From: Microbacteriaceae bacterium PS02332
Lineage (GTDB): Bacteria; Actinomycetota; Actinomycetes; Actinomycetales; Microbacteriaceae
Length of the DNA stretch: 36,928 nt
Direction: 5' to 3'
Assembly: GCA_029959645.1 (NCBI GenBank)
Contig: JASCOJ010000012.1
Location: forward strand, 1-36,928
Shown here: in pieces, positions 16,878-24,532 of the stretch
How the letters are laid out: the number at the start of each line of letters is the position of its first letter
Numbering within the stretch: the first letter of the stretch is position 1
The notes under the pieces: model-generated
What the model was told of the DNA's origin: nothing
The model's input: only the letters and a program-made list of their open reading frames with translations
The model's database searches: none
Made by a program: the position numbers and the translations under genes

Positions 16878-17363
16878 TCAATTCCCGAGTCGGAACTGGT
16901 CCGGCATCCCGTCGGAGCACTTCGAGACGACGGAGATCCGGTAGTTGCCCGGGTACGCGTCGAAGCTCGCCGAGACCACCGGGCCGCCTCGCCCGCGGAC
17001 GCCCGGCACCGGACCGGGACCACCGCTCTGGTACTCGTCGACGGTGATGCCGAGGTCCTGCCACTGCTTGCTCACCGTTCGGACGTCGGCGCTCGCATCG
17101 GCGCCGTCGGTGTCCACACGCCTGACGATGTACACGAAGGTGGTCCCGGGGGTGCCGCTCGCCTGCTCGCACTCCCGGACGCCGGGGCCGCTCGCACGCT
17201 CCCAGTGCCCTCCCATCGCGACAGACGACTCCTCGGCGAAGTCGATCACCGACTGCTTCGCGGTGGACGGCTGCACGACGGGCTCACGCGCGGCGTCGCC
17301 ACAGCCGGACAGGAGGAGTGCGACGCAGCCGAGTGCCACCGAGGCCGCGATCGACCTCGCCAT
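16878..17363 (-). CDS. Putative lipoprotein
   Basis: The 161-residue product begins with a lipoprotein signal: MARS, a hydrophobic helix, then the lipobox LLSGC with C21 as the lipidated residue. The mature part has a conserved-looking layout: a helix after the anchor (VIDFAEESSVAMGGHW), a strand-rich middle and one pair of cysteines (near 60 and 149). It resembles small actinobacterial lipoproteins of unknown role. ATG 17363 is used; GTG codons at 17366 and 17369 are just upstream. It is convergent with the preceding membrane protein gene, 27 bases apart. Confidence 0.75.
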   Translation of the reverse strand: MARSIAASVALGCVALLLSGCGDAAREPVVQPSTAKQSVIDFAEESSVAMGGHWERASGPGVRECEQASGTPGTTFVYIVRRVDTDGADASADVRTVSKQWQDLGITVDEYQSGGPGPVPGVRGRGGPVVSASFDAYPGNYRISVVSKCSDGMPDQFRLGN

Positions 17364-17441
17364 CACCACGTCGACCCGACGTCGAGGGGCATCGGACCGA
17401 GTTCCGCAGCCGCCGCGGAGCGGCGTTCGACGGTCACGACG

Positions 17442-18110
17442 TCACACCCGCGCTTCCGTCCGCCGCGGCTTCAACCGCTCCGGCGCGTCGGTCGCCGGCA
17501 CCCACTCGCAGGTGAACGTCCCGCGGTAGCCGAACAGGAACCCGAACACCCGGTTGTGCACCTCGAGGTCGACGTGGAAGGCCTCGTCGTCCTCCGACCA
17601 CCACTCGTGCAGCGTCGCGCGACCGCTGAACAGCATCGGGAAGCGGAACGAGACCGACCCCTCGTGGAACCGCTGTGCGTCGGACGTCAGCACGAGCCCG
17701 CCGCGTTCGTCCACCCGCAGGTCGAGGTCGACCGCGAGGTGCTGGTGCGTCCCGAGGTAGTCGAGGACCCGGCCCTCCGAGAGCACCATCGTGGCGTCGA
17801 AGCGCGCCGGCCGTCCGGGACGGGTCGCGTAGGTGCGGACGAACGTGACGGTCTCACGGCCGAGGTCATCCCGGTACGGGTAGTTCTCGATCGTGAACGG
17901 CACGTCCGTGCCGAGGTCGGGCACGAGGATGTTCCGCAGCCGCCCGATCTGGAGGAACGGCACGGTCCACCACGGACCGCGACGGATGGTCATCGTGCCG
18001 CGGCCGACGCACGCCTCCGCGGCGTCGAGGCCGACGCCGAAGCGGCGCTGCATCATCGGGTGCAGGCGACGGAAGTCCGCGCCCAGGGCCCGCTCGAAGA
18101 CGGACGTCAT
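17442..18110 (-). CDS. DUF4166 domain protein
   Basis: The 222-residue soluble protein matches the DUF4166 family over nearly its whole length: FERALGADFRRLHPMMQRRFG at the start, GRGTMTIRRGPWWTVPFLQIGRLRNIL, PFTIENYPYRDDLGRETVTFVRTY, and VHNRVFGFLFGYRGTFTCEW near the end. The function of the family is unknown to me. Its ATG shares one base with the stop of the SRPBCC-like gene upstream (TGATG), so they are co-translated and probably work on the same small molecule or lipid. Confidence 0.87.
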   Translation of the reverse strand: MTSVFERALGADFRRLHPMMQRRFGVGLDAAEACVGRGTMTIRRGPWWTVPFLQIGRLRNILVPDLGTDVPFTIENYPYRDDLGRETVTFVRTYATRPGRPARFDATMVLSEGRVLDYLGTHQHLAVDLDLRVDERGGLVLTSDAQRFHEGSVSFRFPMLFSGRATLHEWWSEDDEAFHVDLEVHNRVFGFLFGYRGTFTCEWVPATDAPERLKPRRTEARV

Positions 18111-18736
18111 CACGGGCCTCCCGGCTCTGGCAGTGCCGCCACGGTGGGCGGCGCGTCCCGCAGGTGGTCATCGCGTCGGCGGCCGCCGACGGGCGCGCGG
18201 AGCGTCCTGGAGGCCCGTGGCCGGTCTGGTCGCCAGACGTGCAGGACGCTGGTGAGCGGCCAGGCCTCCGGCTCGGGTCCGCCCTCGAGCCAGATGCGGA
18301 GACGGTCGAAGCTCCAGGCGGTCGCCCAGCCGAGGAGCGGGCGCACGACGACGTCGAGGACACCCCACCCGGACTCGTAGTCGTAGCCCGTGAGGAAGCG
18401 GGTCCGACCGTCCGCGGTGGGGACGTAGCGCCAGTAGCCGCGGCCAGCGCGGATGGGGGAGAGACGGTCGCCGGTGGCGAAGCGGAGCGCGGACGTCCGC
18501 GAGCCGTCCGGACGGCGGCGCTCGCCGAGGCTGACGCCGGTGCCGTGGACGTCGTGGACGATCGACCGGCGGACGTAGGTGAACCGCGTGACGCCGTCGT
18601 CGTCGGCGGGCTCGGGCACGATCGCCGAGAAGCGGACGTCCCACCGGACGTGCAGCTCCGGGTCCTGCGTGGCGTCCCAGACGCGGTCGAGTGGCGCGTC
18701 GATGACCGTCTCGACGTAGATCCCCCGAACCCCCAC
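18110..18736 (-). CDS. SRPBCC (START-like) family protein
   Basis: The first part of this 208-residue protein has the START-like ligand-binding pattern: YVETVIDAPLDRVWDATQDPELHVRWDVRF at 7-36, then strands with FTYVRRSIVHDVHGTGVSLGERR and RGYWRYVPTADGRTRFLTGYDYESGWG (about 104-130), and a long C-terminal helix. Such proteins bind hydrophobic ligands in the cytoplasm. The last 40 residues are polar and probably disordered. GTG 18736 sits seven bases after a -10-like TACGCT (18744-18749), with no Shine-Dalgarno sequence. It heads an operon with the DUF4166 gene. Confidence 0.82.
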   Translation of the reverse strand: MGVRGIYVETVIDAPLDRVWDATQDPELHVRWDVRFSAIVPEPADDDGVTRFTYVRRSIVHDVHGTGVSLGERRRPDGSRTSALRFATGDRLSPIRAGRGYWRYVPTADGRTRFLTGYDYESGWGVLDVVVRPLLGWATAWSFDRLRIWLEGGPEPEAWPLTSVLHVWRPDRPRASRTLRAPVGGRRRDDHLRDAPPTVAALPEPGGP

Positions 18737-18796
18737 GTGCCGGAGCGTAGCGCGGCGAGGGCTGGCCGGGGGAGACCTTCGTTCGCGGGCGGGCCG

Positions 18797-19900
18797 CTAC
18801 GCGGACGGGACGGGCAGGATCCGCCGCCGGCCGAGGTCGTCGAGGAGCTCCACGAGCCGGTCGGCCGAGTCGTGGCACTCGGCGAACCCGGCCTGGCGGA
18901 TCTTGATCAGCGACGAGACGTTGTCCCACGTCGAGTTCAGGATCATGTCGGCGAACCGCCAGTCGACGAGGTCGGCGTAGGGGGTGGCGACGAGCCCGTG
19001 CCGCTCGACCATGCGCTGCCACAGGTCCTCCCGTGAGGGCATCACCTGCGCGAGTTCCATCGACTGGGGCTCGGCGAGGTCGAGGCCGTGGTGGTCGGCG
19101 AGGCGCTCGAACAGGTGGCTCCACCGGACGACGTCGCCGTTCGTGATGTTGAACGCCTGACCGGCCGCGGCGGGGGTCGTGCCCGCCCAGTCGGTGGCAC
19201 GAGCGAGGAGCTCGGCGTCCGTCATCTGGTAGAAGATGCCGTCGTAGGTGGTGCGGGCGCCGGGGAACCGCAGCGGCAGCCCGAGCTCCTTCGTCATGCT
19301 CACGTAGGTCCCGACCGCCATGAGCAGGTTCATGGGCGTGCCCTGGGCGTACCCGATCACGGCCTCGGGGCGGAGCACGGTCATCGCGAAGCCCCGGGAC
19401 GCTGCACGCTCGCGGAGCAGGTCCTCCTGGTCGTAGTAGAAGTTCGGGACCATGAGGCGCTGGTCGTCCTCCTTCGCGGGCGTCTTGAAGCGACCGAGGT
19501 GTGCGCCGTAGTACTTCATCCCCTGGTAGAGCGTGACGTGCCGGAGCGGAGCGTCGAGCCGGTCGAGGGCGTCGAGCGTGTTCTCGAGGAGGGCGACGTT
19601 CGGGGCGATCTGTTCGGCGAGGTCGCCGTGCTCGACGTACGCGGCGAACGCGAGGCGCGTCGTGTCGGCGGCCGGGCGCAGTCCCTCGACCGCGGCCTCG
19701 GCGTCGGACAGGTCGACCGGCAGGTGGTCCCACCCGGACGCGGGGCCCTGCGGCGCACGACGACTGACACCACGGGCGCGGACGCCACCGCGGGCGAAGT
19801 GCTCCACGACGCTGCGCCCGACCACGCCGCCGGCTCCGGCGACGAGGACCACGTCGCTGCTGTCGACGGACGGTGCGCCTGCGGGGGCTTCGTGGTTCAC
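18797..19900 (-). CDS. Atypical short-chain dehydrogenase, PRISE type
   Basis: The 367-residue protein is an NAD(P)-dependent oxidoreductase of the extended/atypical SDR type. The nucleotide-binding loop is GAGGVVGR (22-29). The catalytic residues follow the progesterone-5beta-reductase/iridoid-synthase-like pattern: K129 in QGMKYYG and Y155 or Y156 in NFYYDQED (153-160). Bacterial members are called PRISE-like reductases and reduce activated C=C bonds; the substrate here is unknown. GTG 19900 is chosen because AGGA lies eight bases upstream. A longer frame to 19939 has no such signal. Confidence 0.85.
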   Translation of the reverse strand: MNHEAPAGAPSVDSSDVVLVAGAGGVVGRSVVEHFARGGVRARGVSRRAPQGPASGWDHLPVDLSDAEAAVEGLRPAADTTRLAFAAYVEHGDLAEQIAPNVALLENTLDALDRLDAPLRHVTLYQGMKYYGAHLGRFKTPAKEDDQRLMVPNFYYDQEDLLRERAASRGFAMTVLRPEAVIGYAQGTPMNLLMAVGTYVSMTKELGLPLRFPGARTTYDGIFYQMTDAELLARATDWAGTTPAAAGQAFNITNGDVVRWSHLFERLADHHGLDLAEPQSMELAQVMPSREDLWQRMVERHGLVATPYADLVDWRFADMILNSTWDNVSSLIKIRQAGFAECHDSADRLVELLDDLGRRRILPVPSA

Positions 19901-19993
19901 GGTGTCGGTCCTGTCGGGTTCGGGAGCACGGGGTGGCACCTTCCGGGCCGATGTCGATCCTGCCCCGCGGGACCCGCTGGCAGCACAGGAACG

Positions 19994-20707
19994 TCAGCGC
20001 CCGGGCAGCGCCACCACCCGTTCGTGATCCCACGGCTCGGTCCAGCCGACGCGGTCGAACAGCCCGTCGAGCAGCGTCGCCGTGAAGCCCCACACCACGT
20101 GCGACCCGGCGTCGGTGTCGATCGTGAACGCCGGACCACGCCAGACTCGGCCGTCGCGGCGGAACTCGGTGATGCCCCGGTTCGCCGGGTCGAGCAGGTC
20201 GGCCACGGGGGCGCGGAACACCGCCGCCGACTCCGCCTCGTCGACGACCCGCACGGGTGACGGCGCCCGCCACCAGCCGAGCACGGGCGTGACCAGGTGG
20301 CGTGAGAACGCCAGCGGCACGGGTGTCGCGGTGCCGAGCACCTCGATGCCCGCAGCCTCCACGCCGGTCTCCTCCCGGGCCTCCCGGAGAGCCGCCGCCA
20401 CCGCGTCCGTGTCGCCGGGATCGACCCGGCCGCCGGGGAAGGCGACCTCGCCGGCGTGCGCGCGCAGCGTCGTGGCGCGGGCGAGCAGGAGCACGTCGAG
20501 GTCCTGCGCGACCGCGCTCGCCTCTGCGGCACGGTCGCTCGGGGTCGCGTCGAGCGGACCGAAGAGCATGAGCACCGCCGCCTGACGCGAGTCGGCGGCC
20601 TGCGGCATCCCGGTCACGAGGGGCGCCGAGCCGGGGGCGACGGCAGCGGCGAGCTGCGCGCGCGCCGCGTCACCGGAGGCGACGGGCAGCGTGCGGGGGA
20701 GGACCAC
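19994..20707 (-). CDS. Nudix hydrolase, CoA-pyrophosphatase-like
   Basis: The 237-residue protein has the UPF0035 signature LRAHAGEVAFPGG (81-93), which marks coenzyme A pyrophosphatases such as NudL, directly followed by the Nudix box (about 92-116, ending REAREETGV). The first glutamate of the box is replaced by aspartate, as in several relatives. It probably hydrolyses CoA or related nucleotides. GTG 20707 lies six bases after TAGGCT (minus strand, 20714-20719) without a Shine-Dalgarno sequence, so the transcript is likely leaderless. It diverges from the SMP-30 gene across 107 bases. Confidence 0.88.
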   Translation of the reverse strand: MVLPRTLPVASGDAARAQLAAAVAPGSAPLVTGMPQAADSRQAAVLMLFGPLDATPSDRAAEASAVAQDLDVLLLARATTLRAHAGEVAFPGGRVDPGDTDAVAAALREAREETGVEAAGIEVLGTATPVPLAFSRHLVTPVLGWWRAPSPVRVVDEAESAAVFRAPVADLLDPANRGITEFRRDGRVWRGPAFTIDTDAGSHVVWGFTATLLDGLFDRVGWTEPWDHERVVALPGR

Positions 20708-20814
20708 GGAGCAAGCCTAGGCACCGGACTGGAGCTCGGCTCATCCCGCCGGATCGCCGTGCGTTCTGCAGACCCCGGGGGTCAGCGCCCGGGTGCGCCT
20801 GGCAGGCTGGCCCC

Positions 20815-21684
20815 GTGCACACCACCATCGACACGGCGACCGACGTCGTCACCGGCATCCGCTTCCCCGAGGGCAACCGCTGGCACGACGGCCGGCTCTG
20901 GTACTCGGACATGCACACGGGCGAGGTCTTCTCCGTCGACCCCGCGTCCGGCGACGAGCCGCGCCTCGAGGCGACGGTCGACGGGCAGTCGTCCGGGCTC
21001 GGGTGGCTGTCGGACGGACGTCTCGTCGTGAGCGCCATGGAGGCCCGCACGCTCGTGGCCGTCGACGCCGACGGCGCGACGGAGGTGTTCGCCGACCTGT
21101 CCGCGGTCGAGTCGTCGCTCATCAACGACCTCGTCGTCGACGCCGAGACCGGTCGGACGTACGTCGGGGCCTTCGGGTACGACCTCTACGCCGGCGAGGA
21201 GCTCCGCCCGGGGCCGTTGTACGTCGTCGACCCCGACGGGTCCGTCCGGCTCGCCGCCGAGGGCCTCGTCTTCCCGAACAGTGCGAGCGTGCTGCCGGGG
21301 ACGCGGACCCTCGTCGTCAGTGAGACCTGGGGCGGCCGCCTGACCGCGTTCGACATCGAGGTGGACGGGTCCCTCACCGGGCGGCGCGAGTGGGCAGCAC
21401 TGCCGGCCGGGGTGACGCCGGACGGCAGCACCGTCGACGCCGAGGGTGCGATCTGGGTCTGCTCCGTCGACACGGGCGAGTTCCTCCGCGTCGTCGAGGG
21501 TGGGGAGGTCACCGACCGGATCGACGCCCCCGGCCTGTGCGCGGTCGACTGTGCGCTCGGCGGATCCGACGGCCGGACGCTCTACCTCGCCACGGCGGAC
21601 AGCTACGACCCGGCCACCACGGAGCGGACGCGTTCGGGGCGCATCAGCGCGATCCGGGTCGCGGTCCCCGGCCCTCAGGGGTAG
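20815..21684 (+). CDS. SMP-30/gluconolactonase family hydrolase
   Basis: A 289-residue six-bladed beta-propeller lactonase-type protein. Metal-ligand candidates occur at the expected places: E19 (RFPEGNRW), N103 (LINDLVVD), N160 (VFPNSASV) and D209 (DGSTVD). Such enzymes open sugar lactones in the cytoplasm; the substrate is not evident. GTG 20815 lies six bases after CAGGCT (20803-20808) and no Shine-Dalgarno sequence is seen. The 3' end overlaps the convergent PIN-like toxin gene by ten bases. Confidence 0.88.
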   Translation: MHTTIDTATDVVTGIRFPEGNRWHDGRLWYSDMHTGEVFSVDPASGDEPRLEATVDGQSSGLGWLSDGRLVVSAMEARTLVAVDADGATEVFADLSAVESSLINDLVVDAETGRTYVGAFGYDLYAGEELRPGPLYVVDPDGSVRLAAEGLVFPNSASVLPGTRTLVVSETWGGRLTAFDIEVDGSLTGRREWAALPAGVTPDGSTVDAEGAIWVCSVDTGEFLRVVEGGEVTDRIDAPGLCAVDCALGGSDGRTLYLATADSYDPATTERTRSGRISAIRVAVPGPQG

Positions 21685-22079
21685 TTCAGGCGCTTCCGGC
21701 GGAGGCCCCGCTCCCCGAGTGACATCACGAACGGCGGTGCGACCGTCGCCAGTCGGTGGAGGGCGCGTTCGTGCTCGAGACAGAGGTCGCCCATCGCTGC
21801 GGCCGTGAGCTCGCCATGCACGAAGGCGACCACGCGAGCTTCGTGCATGTAGATCGCCTGTGCCTCCAGCGGGCGACTCGCAACGCGATGGTCCTTCGCG
21901 AGCAGCACGTACCCGGAGCGCGTGCCCTCCGCGATCCACTCCTCGTCGGGCATCGCCTGCGCTCTGGCGTCGCCGTACTCCTCGGCCAAGGTCCTCGCAT
22001 CCCAGCCTGCGTCGCGCAGGCGCGTCACGAGGAGCCGGCCACCGACCGACCGGTCGAGCAGGAACCGTGCCGCGGCCAT
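21675..22079 (-). CDS. PIN-like (DUF5615/VapC45-type) toxin of a toxin-antitoxin pair
   Basis: The 134-residue protein has the PIN-like layout: FLLDRSVGG at the start with D9 as the first acidic residue, then GWDARTLAEEYGD, MPDEEWIAEG, and the GYVLLAKDHRVA strand-loop with D84. This matches the DUF5615/VapC45-like group of predicted RNases. It starts two bases after the upstream gene's stop. The pairing with a DUF433-like protein is a common TA arrangement. Confidence 0.82.
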   Translation of the reverse strand: MAAARFLLDRSVGGRLLVTRLRDAGWDARTLAEEYGDARAQAMPDEEWIAEGTRSGYVLLAKDHRVASRPLEAQAIYMHEARVVAFVHGELTAAAMGDLCLEHERALHRLATVAPPFVMSLGERGLRRKRLNYP

Positions 22080-22081
22080 GA

Positions 22082-22756
22082 TCAGGCAGCCTGCAGCAGC
22101 AGGGACCGGATCTCCTCCTCGGCGAGACCGAAGTCACCGGCGACGTCCGTCATGGCTTCCCCCGCGCGGACGCGACTGAGGACGTCTTCGACATCGACAC
22201 CGATCCGCGCGATGGTCGGTCGCCCCGAATTCCGCAACGGGTCGACCACGACGTGCACTCGCTCATAGGCCGGGAGGCGGAGGGACTCGACGAACCCGTC
22301 ACGGTACGAAATGGTCCGGAGGTACTCGGAGACGACATCGCGGAAGACACCCTGCTTGTTGCGGACGACGACGAGTTCGCGGTCGCCGTTCTCGATGAGG
22401 ATCTCCGCGCCGTCCGTCCGCAGGCGCTCGCTGAGGAGCGCGTGCTCGAGCCCGATCTCCTTCCGCAGTGCGTCGACTGCGGGTCGGATGCGTGCCATCG
22501 GGAGGCCCGCTCGTCGGAAGGACTCGATGATGTAGCCCTCCGCGAGGGCGTTGAAGGAGACGGTGTACCCGCGACCGCTCCTGATGTCCGTGAGGAGCGG
22601 CTCGCTCCAGCCCCACTCGCCCTCGTTGCGCTGTCGGAACCGGTGTCCGTGCGCCCATCGCGCGAAGGACGACGAGGGAGCCCGGACGATCTGCGCGGCC
22701 TCGCTCAAGGAGTAGATGGGGGTCGAGTGCGCTGCACCCGCGGTCGGCGTTTGCAT
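22082..22756 (-). CDS. DUF433-type antitoxin / DNA-binding regulator
   Basis: The 224-residue protein has an N-terminal MerR-like or winged-helix element (YSLSEAAQIVRAPSSSFARWAHG, about 14-36), a middle part with EPLLTDIRSGRGYTVSFNALAEGYIIESFRRAG, and a C-terminal DUF433 domain (about 174-224: SGRPTIARIGVDVEDVLSRVRAGE then VAGDFGLAEEEIRSLL). DUF433 proteins act as antitoxins and autorepressors of PIN-like toxins. The ATG at 22756 lies inside a 14-bp palindrome and six bases after TACACT (22763-22768), so the mRNA is probably leaderless and the operator overlaps the transcription start. Confidence 0.85.
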   Translation of the reverse strand: MQTPTAGAAHSTPIYSLSEAAQIVRAPSSSFARWAHGHRFRQRNEGEWGWSEPLLTDIRSGRGYTVSFNALAEGYIIESFRRAGLPMARIRPAVDALRKEIGLEHALLSERLRTDGAEILIENGDRELVVVRNKQGVFRDVVSEYLRTISYRDGFVESLRLPAYERVHVVVDPLRNSGRPTIARIGVDVEDVLSRVRAGEAMTDVAGDFGLAEEEIRSLLLQAA

Positions 22757-22762
22757 GCAAAC
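22749..22762. promoter_or_regulatory. 14-bp palindromic operator over the antitoxin start
   Basis: GTTTGCATGCAAAC is a perfect palindrome centred on the antitoxin ATG and directly next to its -10-like TACACT (22763-22768, minus strand). Binding by the antitoxin would block transcription initiation of the pair, the usual autoregulation of TA modules. Confidence 0.72.
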
Positions 22763-22812
22763 AGTGTAGCCGACTCGGTCCGACCAGCAGGCGGACCGCT
22801 CCGGGCTGCCCG

Positions 22813-24390
22813 TCAGAACCGCGTCGTCCCGCGCAACCCGCGCGGCCGCCCATCCGGGTCCACCGCGAGCCGGGCCGCCGGCGCCGCCCACAGTCGCTGC
22901 AGCGCCGACACCGGCTCCGGCAGGTGCTGGCGGACGCGACCGGCGGGACGGGGCCCCGGCTGCCCGTCCTCGTGCCAGTGGTCGAGGGCGCGGGCGTGCG
23001 ACCGCCACAGCGCGAGCAGCTCGGCTCCCGAGCCGTCCAGGCGCGGGTCGTCGGGCGTCGTCGCGAGGTGCTCCGCCCAGAGCTCGTGCCGCAGGTCCCG
23101 CGCGGTCGATCCGTCGCCGTCCGGGCCGTCGACCACGGCGCACGTCAGCTCGCTGTCCGTCGTCCAGGAGCGACGGTTGAAGTTGTCCGACCCGATGGTG
23201 AACCAGGTGTCGTCGACGATGCAGACCTTGGCGTGGATGTAGATCGGTCGGCCGGACTCGTGCTCGAGGTCGAAGACACCGACCCGGTCGGGGGCGGTCC
23301 GGCGGAGCTCACGGATGGCGTCGATCTGTCCGAGGCGGGCGGGCGGACCGCTGAACACCCCGTCGGAGTTCGGGTAGCGGGGGACCAGGATGACCACCCG
23401 GAGGTCCCGGTTGTGCTCGAGCGCCTCCGCGATGCCGGTCGCCACCTCGCGGGACCACAGGTACTGGTCCTCGATGGAGATGAGGTTCCGGGCGTTCCGG
23501 AACGCCTTGCCGTAGGCACGCGCGACGCTGCGTTCACCGTGCGGCGCGAACGGGAAGGGCGGACGCTTCACCCCGTAGGTGCGGAGGAGCTGCACGGCGT
23601 GGTCCCCGGCGGCCGGGGGAGCGGGCGTCCGCTCGGGCAGCGGCTCCGGGTGCCGCGGCATGTGCGTCAGACGCTGCAGGAGCATCCGGTACGGCAGGCT
23701 GCGGTCGAGCGGGTGCGGGTCGTCCCAGCGCTCGGCGAACACCGCGAGGACGTCGGCGACCACCGGGCCGCGGAGTTCCATCGAGGCGTCGTGCCAGGCG
23801 GGCTGCTCGCCGTAGCGGCCGTCGATCGAGATCGCCTGCGGGTCACCCTCGTGCGCGGCGTCGTCGCGGCGGCTGTGGCACAGGTCGATGCCACCGACGT
23901 AGGCGACGTCCCGCGAGGGGTCTTCGCCGTGCTGGATGACGAAGAACTTCTGGTGGTGTGACCCGAAGACGCGGACACGCTGGTCGAGCAGGACCTCGCC
24001 GCCGGCCTCGTTGATCTTCCGCCCGAGCAGCTCGTTCGAGCGGGCGCTGAGCGATGCCGAGATCCGCTCGCCGTGGGACCGCCAGATGAGGCCGCGGACC
24101 TCGACCCCGGCACGGGCGCGGTCGGCGAGCAGGTCCCCGATGGTCGGGCCGTCGGGGAGGAGGCGCTCGTCGGCGTCACCGCGCCAGTCCGTGAACCACA
24201 CGCGGTCGCCAGGCCCCAGGGCGGTCAGCTCGGCGTGCAGACGCTCGAAGTACGGCGCGCCGTGGACCAGCGGCCGGACCGCGTTGCCCTCGGACCACGC
24301 CGGGGCGTCGCCGCCGCCGGCGTGCACGTCGGTGGCGGTGTTGCCGCGCTCGTCGCGGGCGAGGAACCAGTGGTGCGGATCGGTGGGCAC
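22813..24390 (-). CDS. Phospholipase D family protein
   Basis: The 525-residue protein has both HKD motifs: H146-x-K148 with D169 in the first half (HHQKFFVI ... GGIDLCHS), and H386-x-K388 with D393 in the second half (IHAKVCIVDD), followed by SDNFNRRS at 401-408. No signal peptide or membrane helix is visible, so it probably acts in the cytoplasm or at the membrane surface. It could be a phospholipase D or a cardiolipin-synthase-like transferase. GTG 24390 lies six bases after TAGTGT (24397-24402, minus strand). Confidence 0.9.
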   Translation of the reverse strand: MPTDPHHWFLARDERGNTATDVHAGGGDAPAWSEGNAVRPLVHGAPYFERLHAELTALGPGDRVWFTDWRGDADERLLPDGPTIGDLLADRARAGVEVRGLIWRSHGERISASLSARSNELLGRKINEAGGEVLLDQRVRVFGSHHQKFFVIQHGEDPSRDVAYVGGIDLCHSRRDDAAHEGDPQAISIDGRYGEQPAWHDASMELRGPVVADVLAVFAERWDDPHPLDRSLPYRMLLQRLTHMPRHPEPLPERTPAPPAAGDHAVQLLRTYGVKRPPFPFAPHGERSVARAYGKAFRNARNLISIEDQYLWSREVATGIAEALEHNRDLRVVILVPRYPNSDGVFSGPPARLGQIDAIRELRRTAPDRVGVFDLEHESGRPIYIHAKVCIVDDTWFTIGSDNFNRRSWTTDSELTCAVVDGPDGDGSTARDLRHELWAEHLATTPDDPRLDGSGAELLALWRSHARALDHWHEDGQPGPRPAGRVRQHLPEPVSALQRLWAAPAARLAVDPDGRPRGLRGTTRF

Positions 24391-24532
24391 GTCCGAACAC
24401 TACGGCGCGCGGTCACGGTCGTCCCGGTCTGGAGGCCCGGGGCTGAGCAAGTCCACACGTCACGCTGCGAGTCGGACAGGAAACGCAGTCCTCCCGGACC
24501 CGGCAGGCCCGCGCGCCTACCGTGAACCCTTC

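Noticed and set aside
18200-18250. Nested hairpin (GCGTCCTG ... CAGGACGC) inside the SRPBCC gene
   Set aside because: It lies within coding sequence with conserved reading and is likely a chance result of high GC content.
18168-20273. 701-codon minus-strand frame overlapping the SDR and Nudix genes
   Set aside because: Arginine-rich shadow of real genes in other frames.
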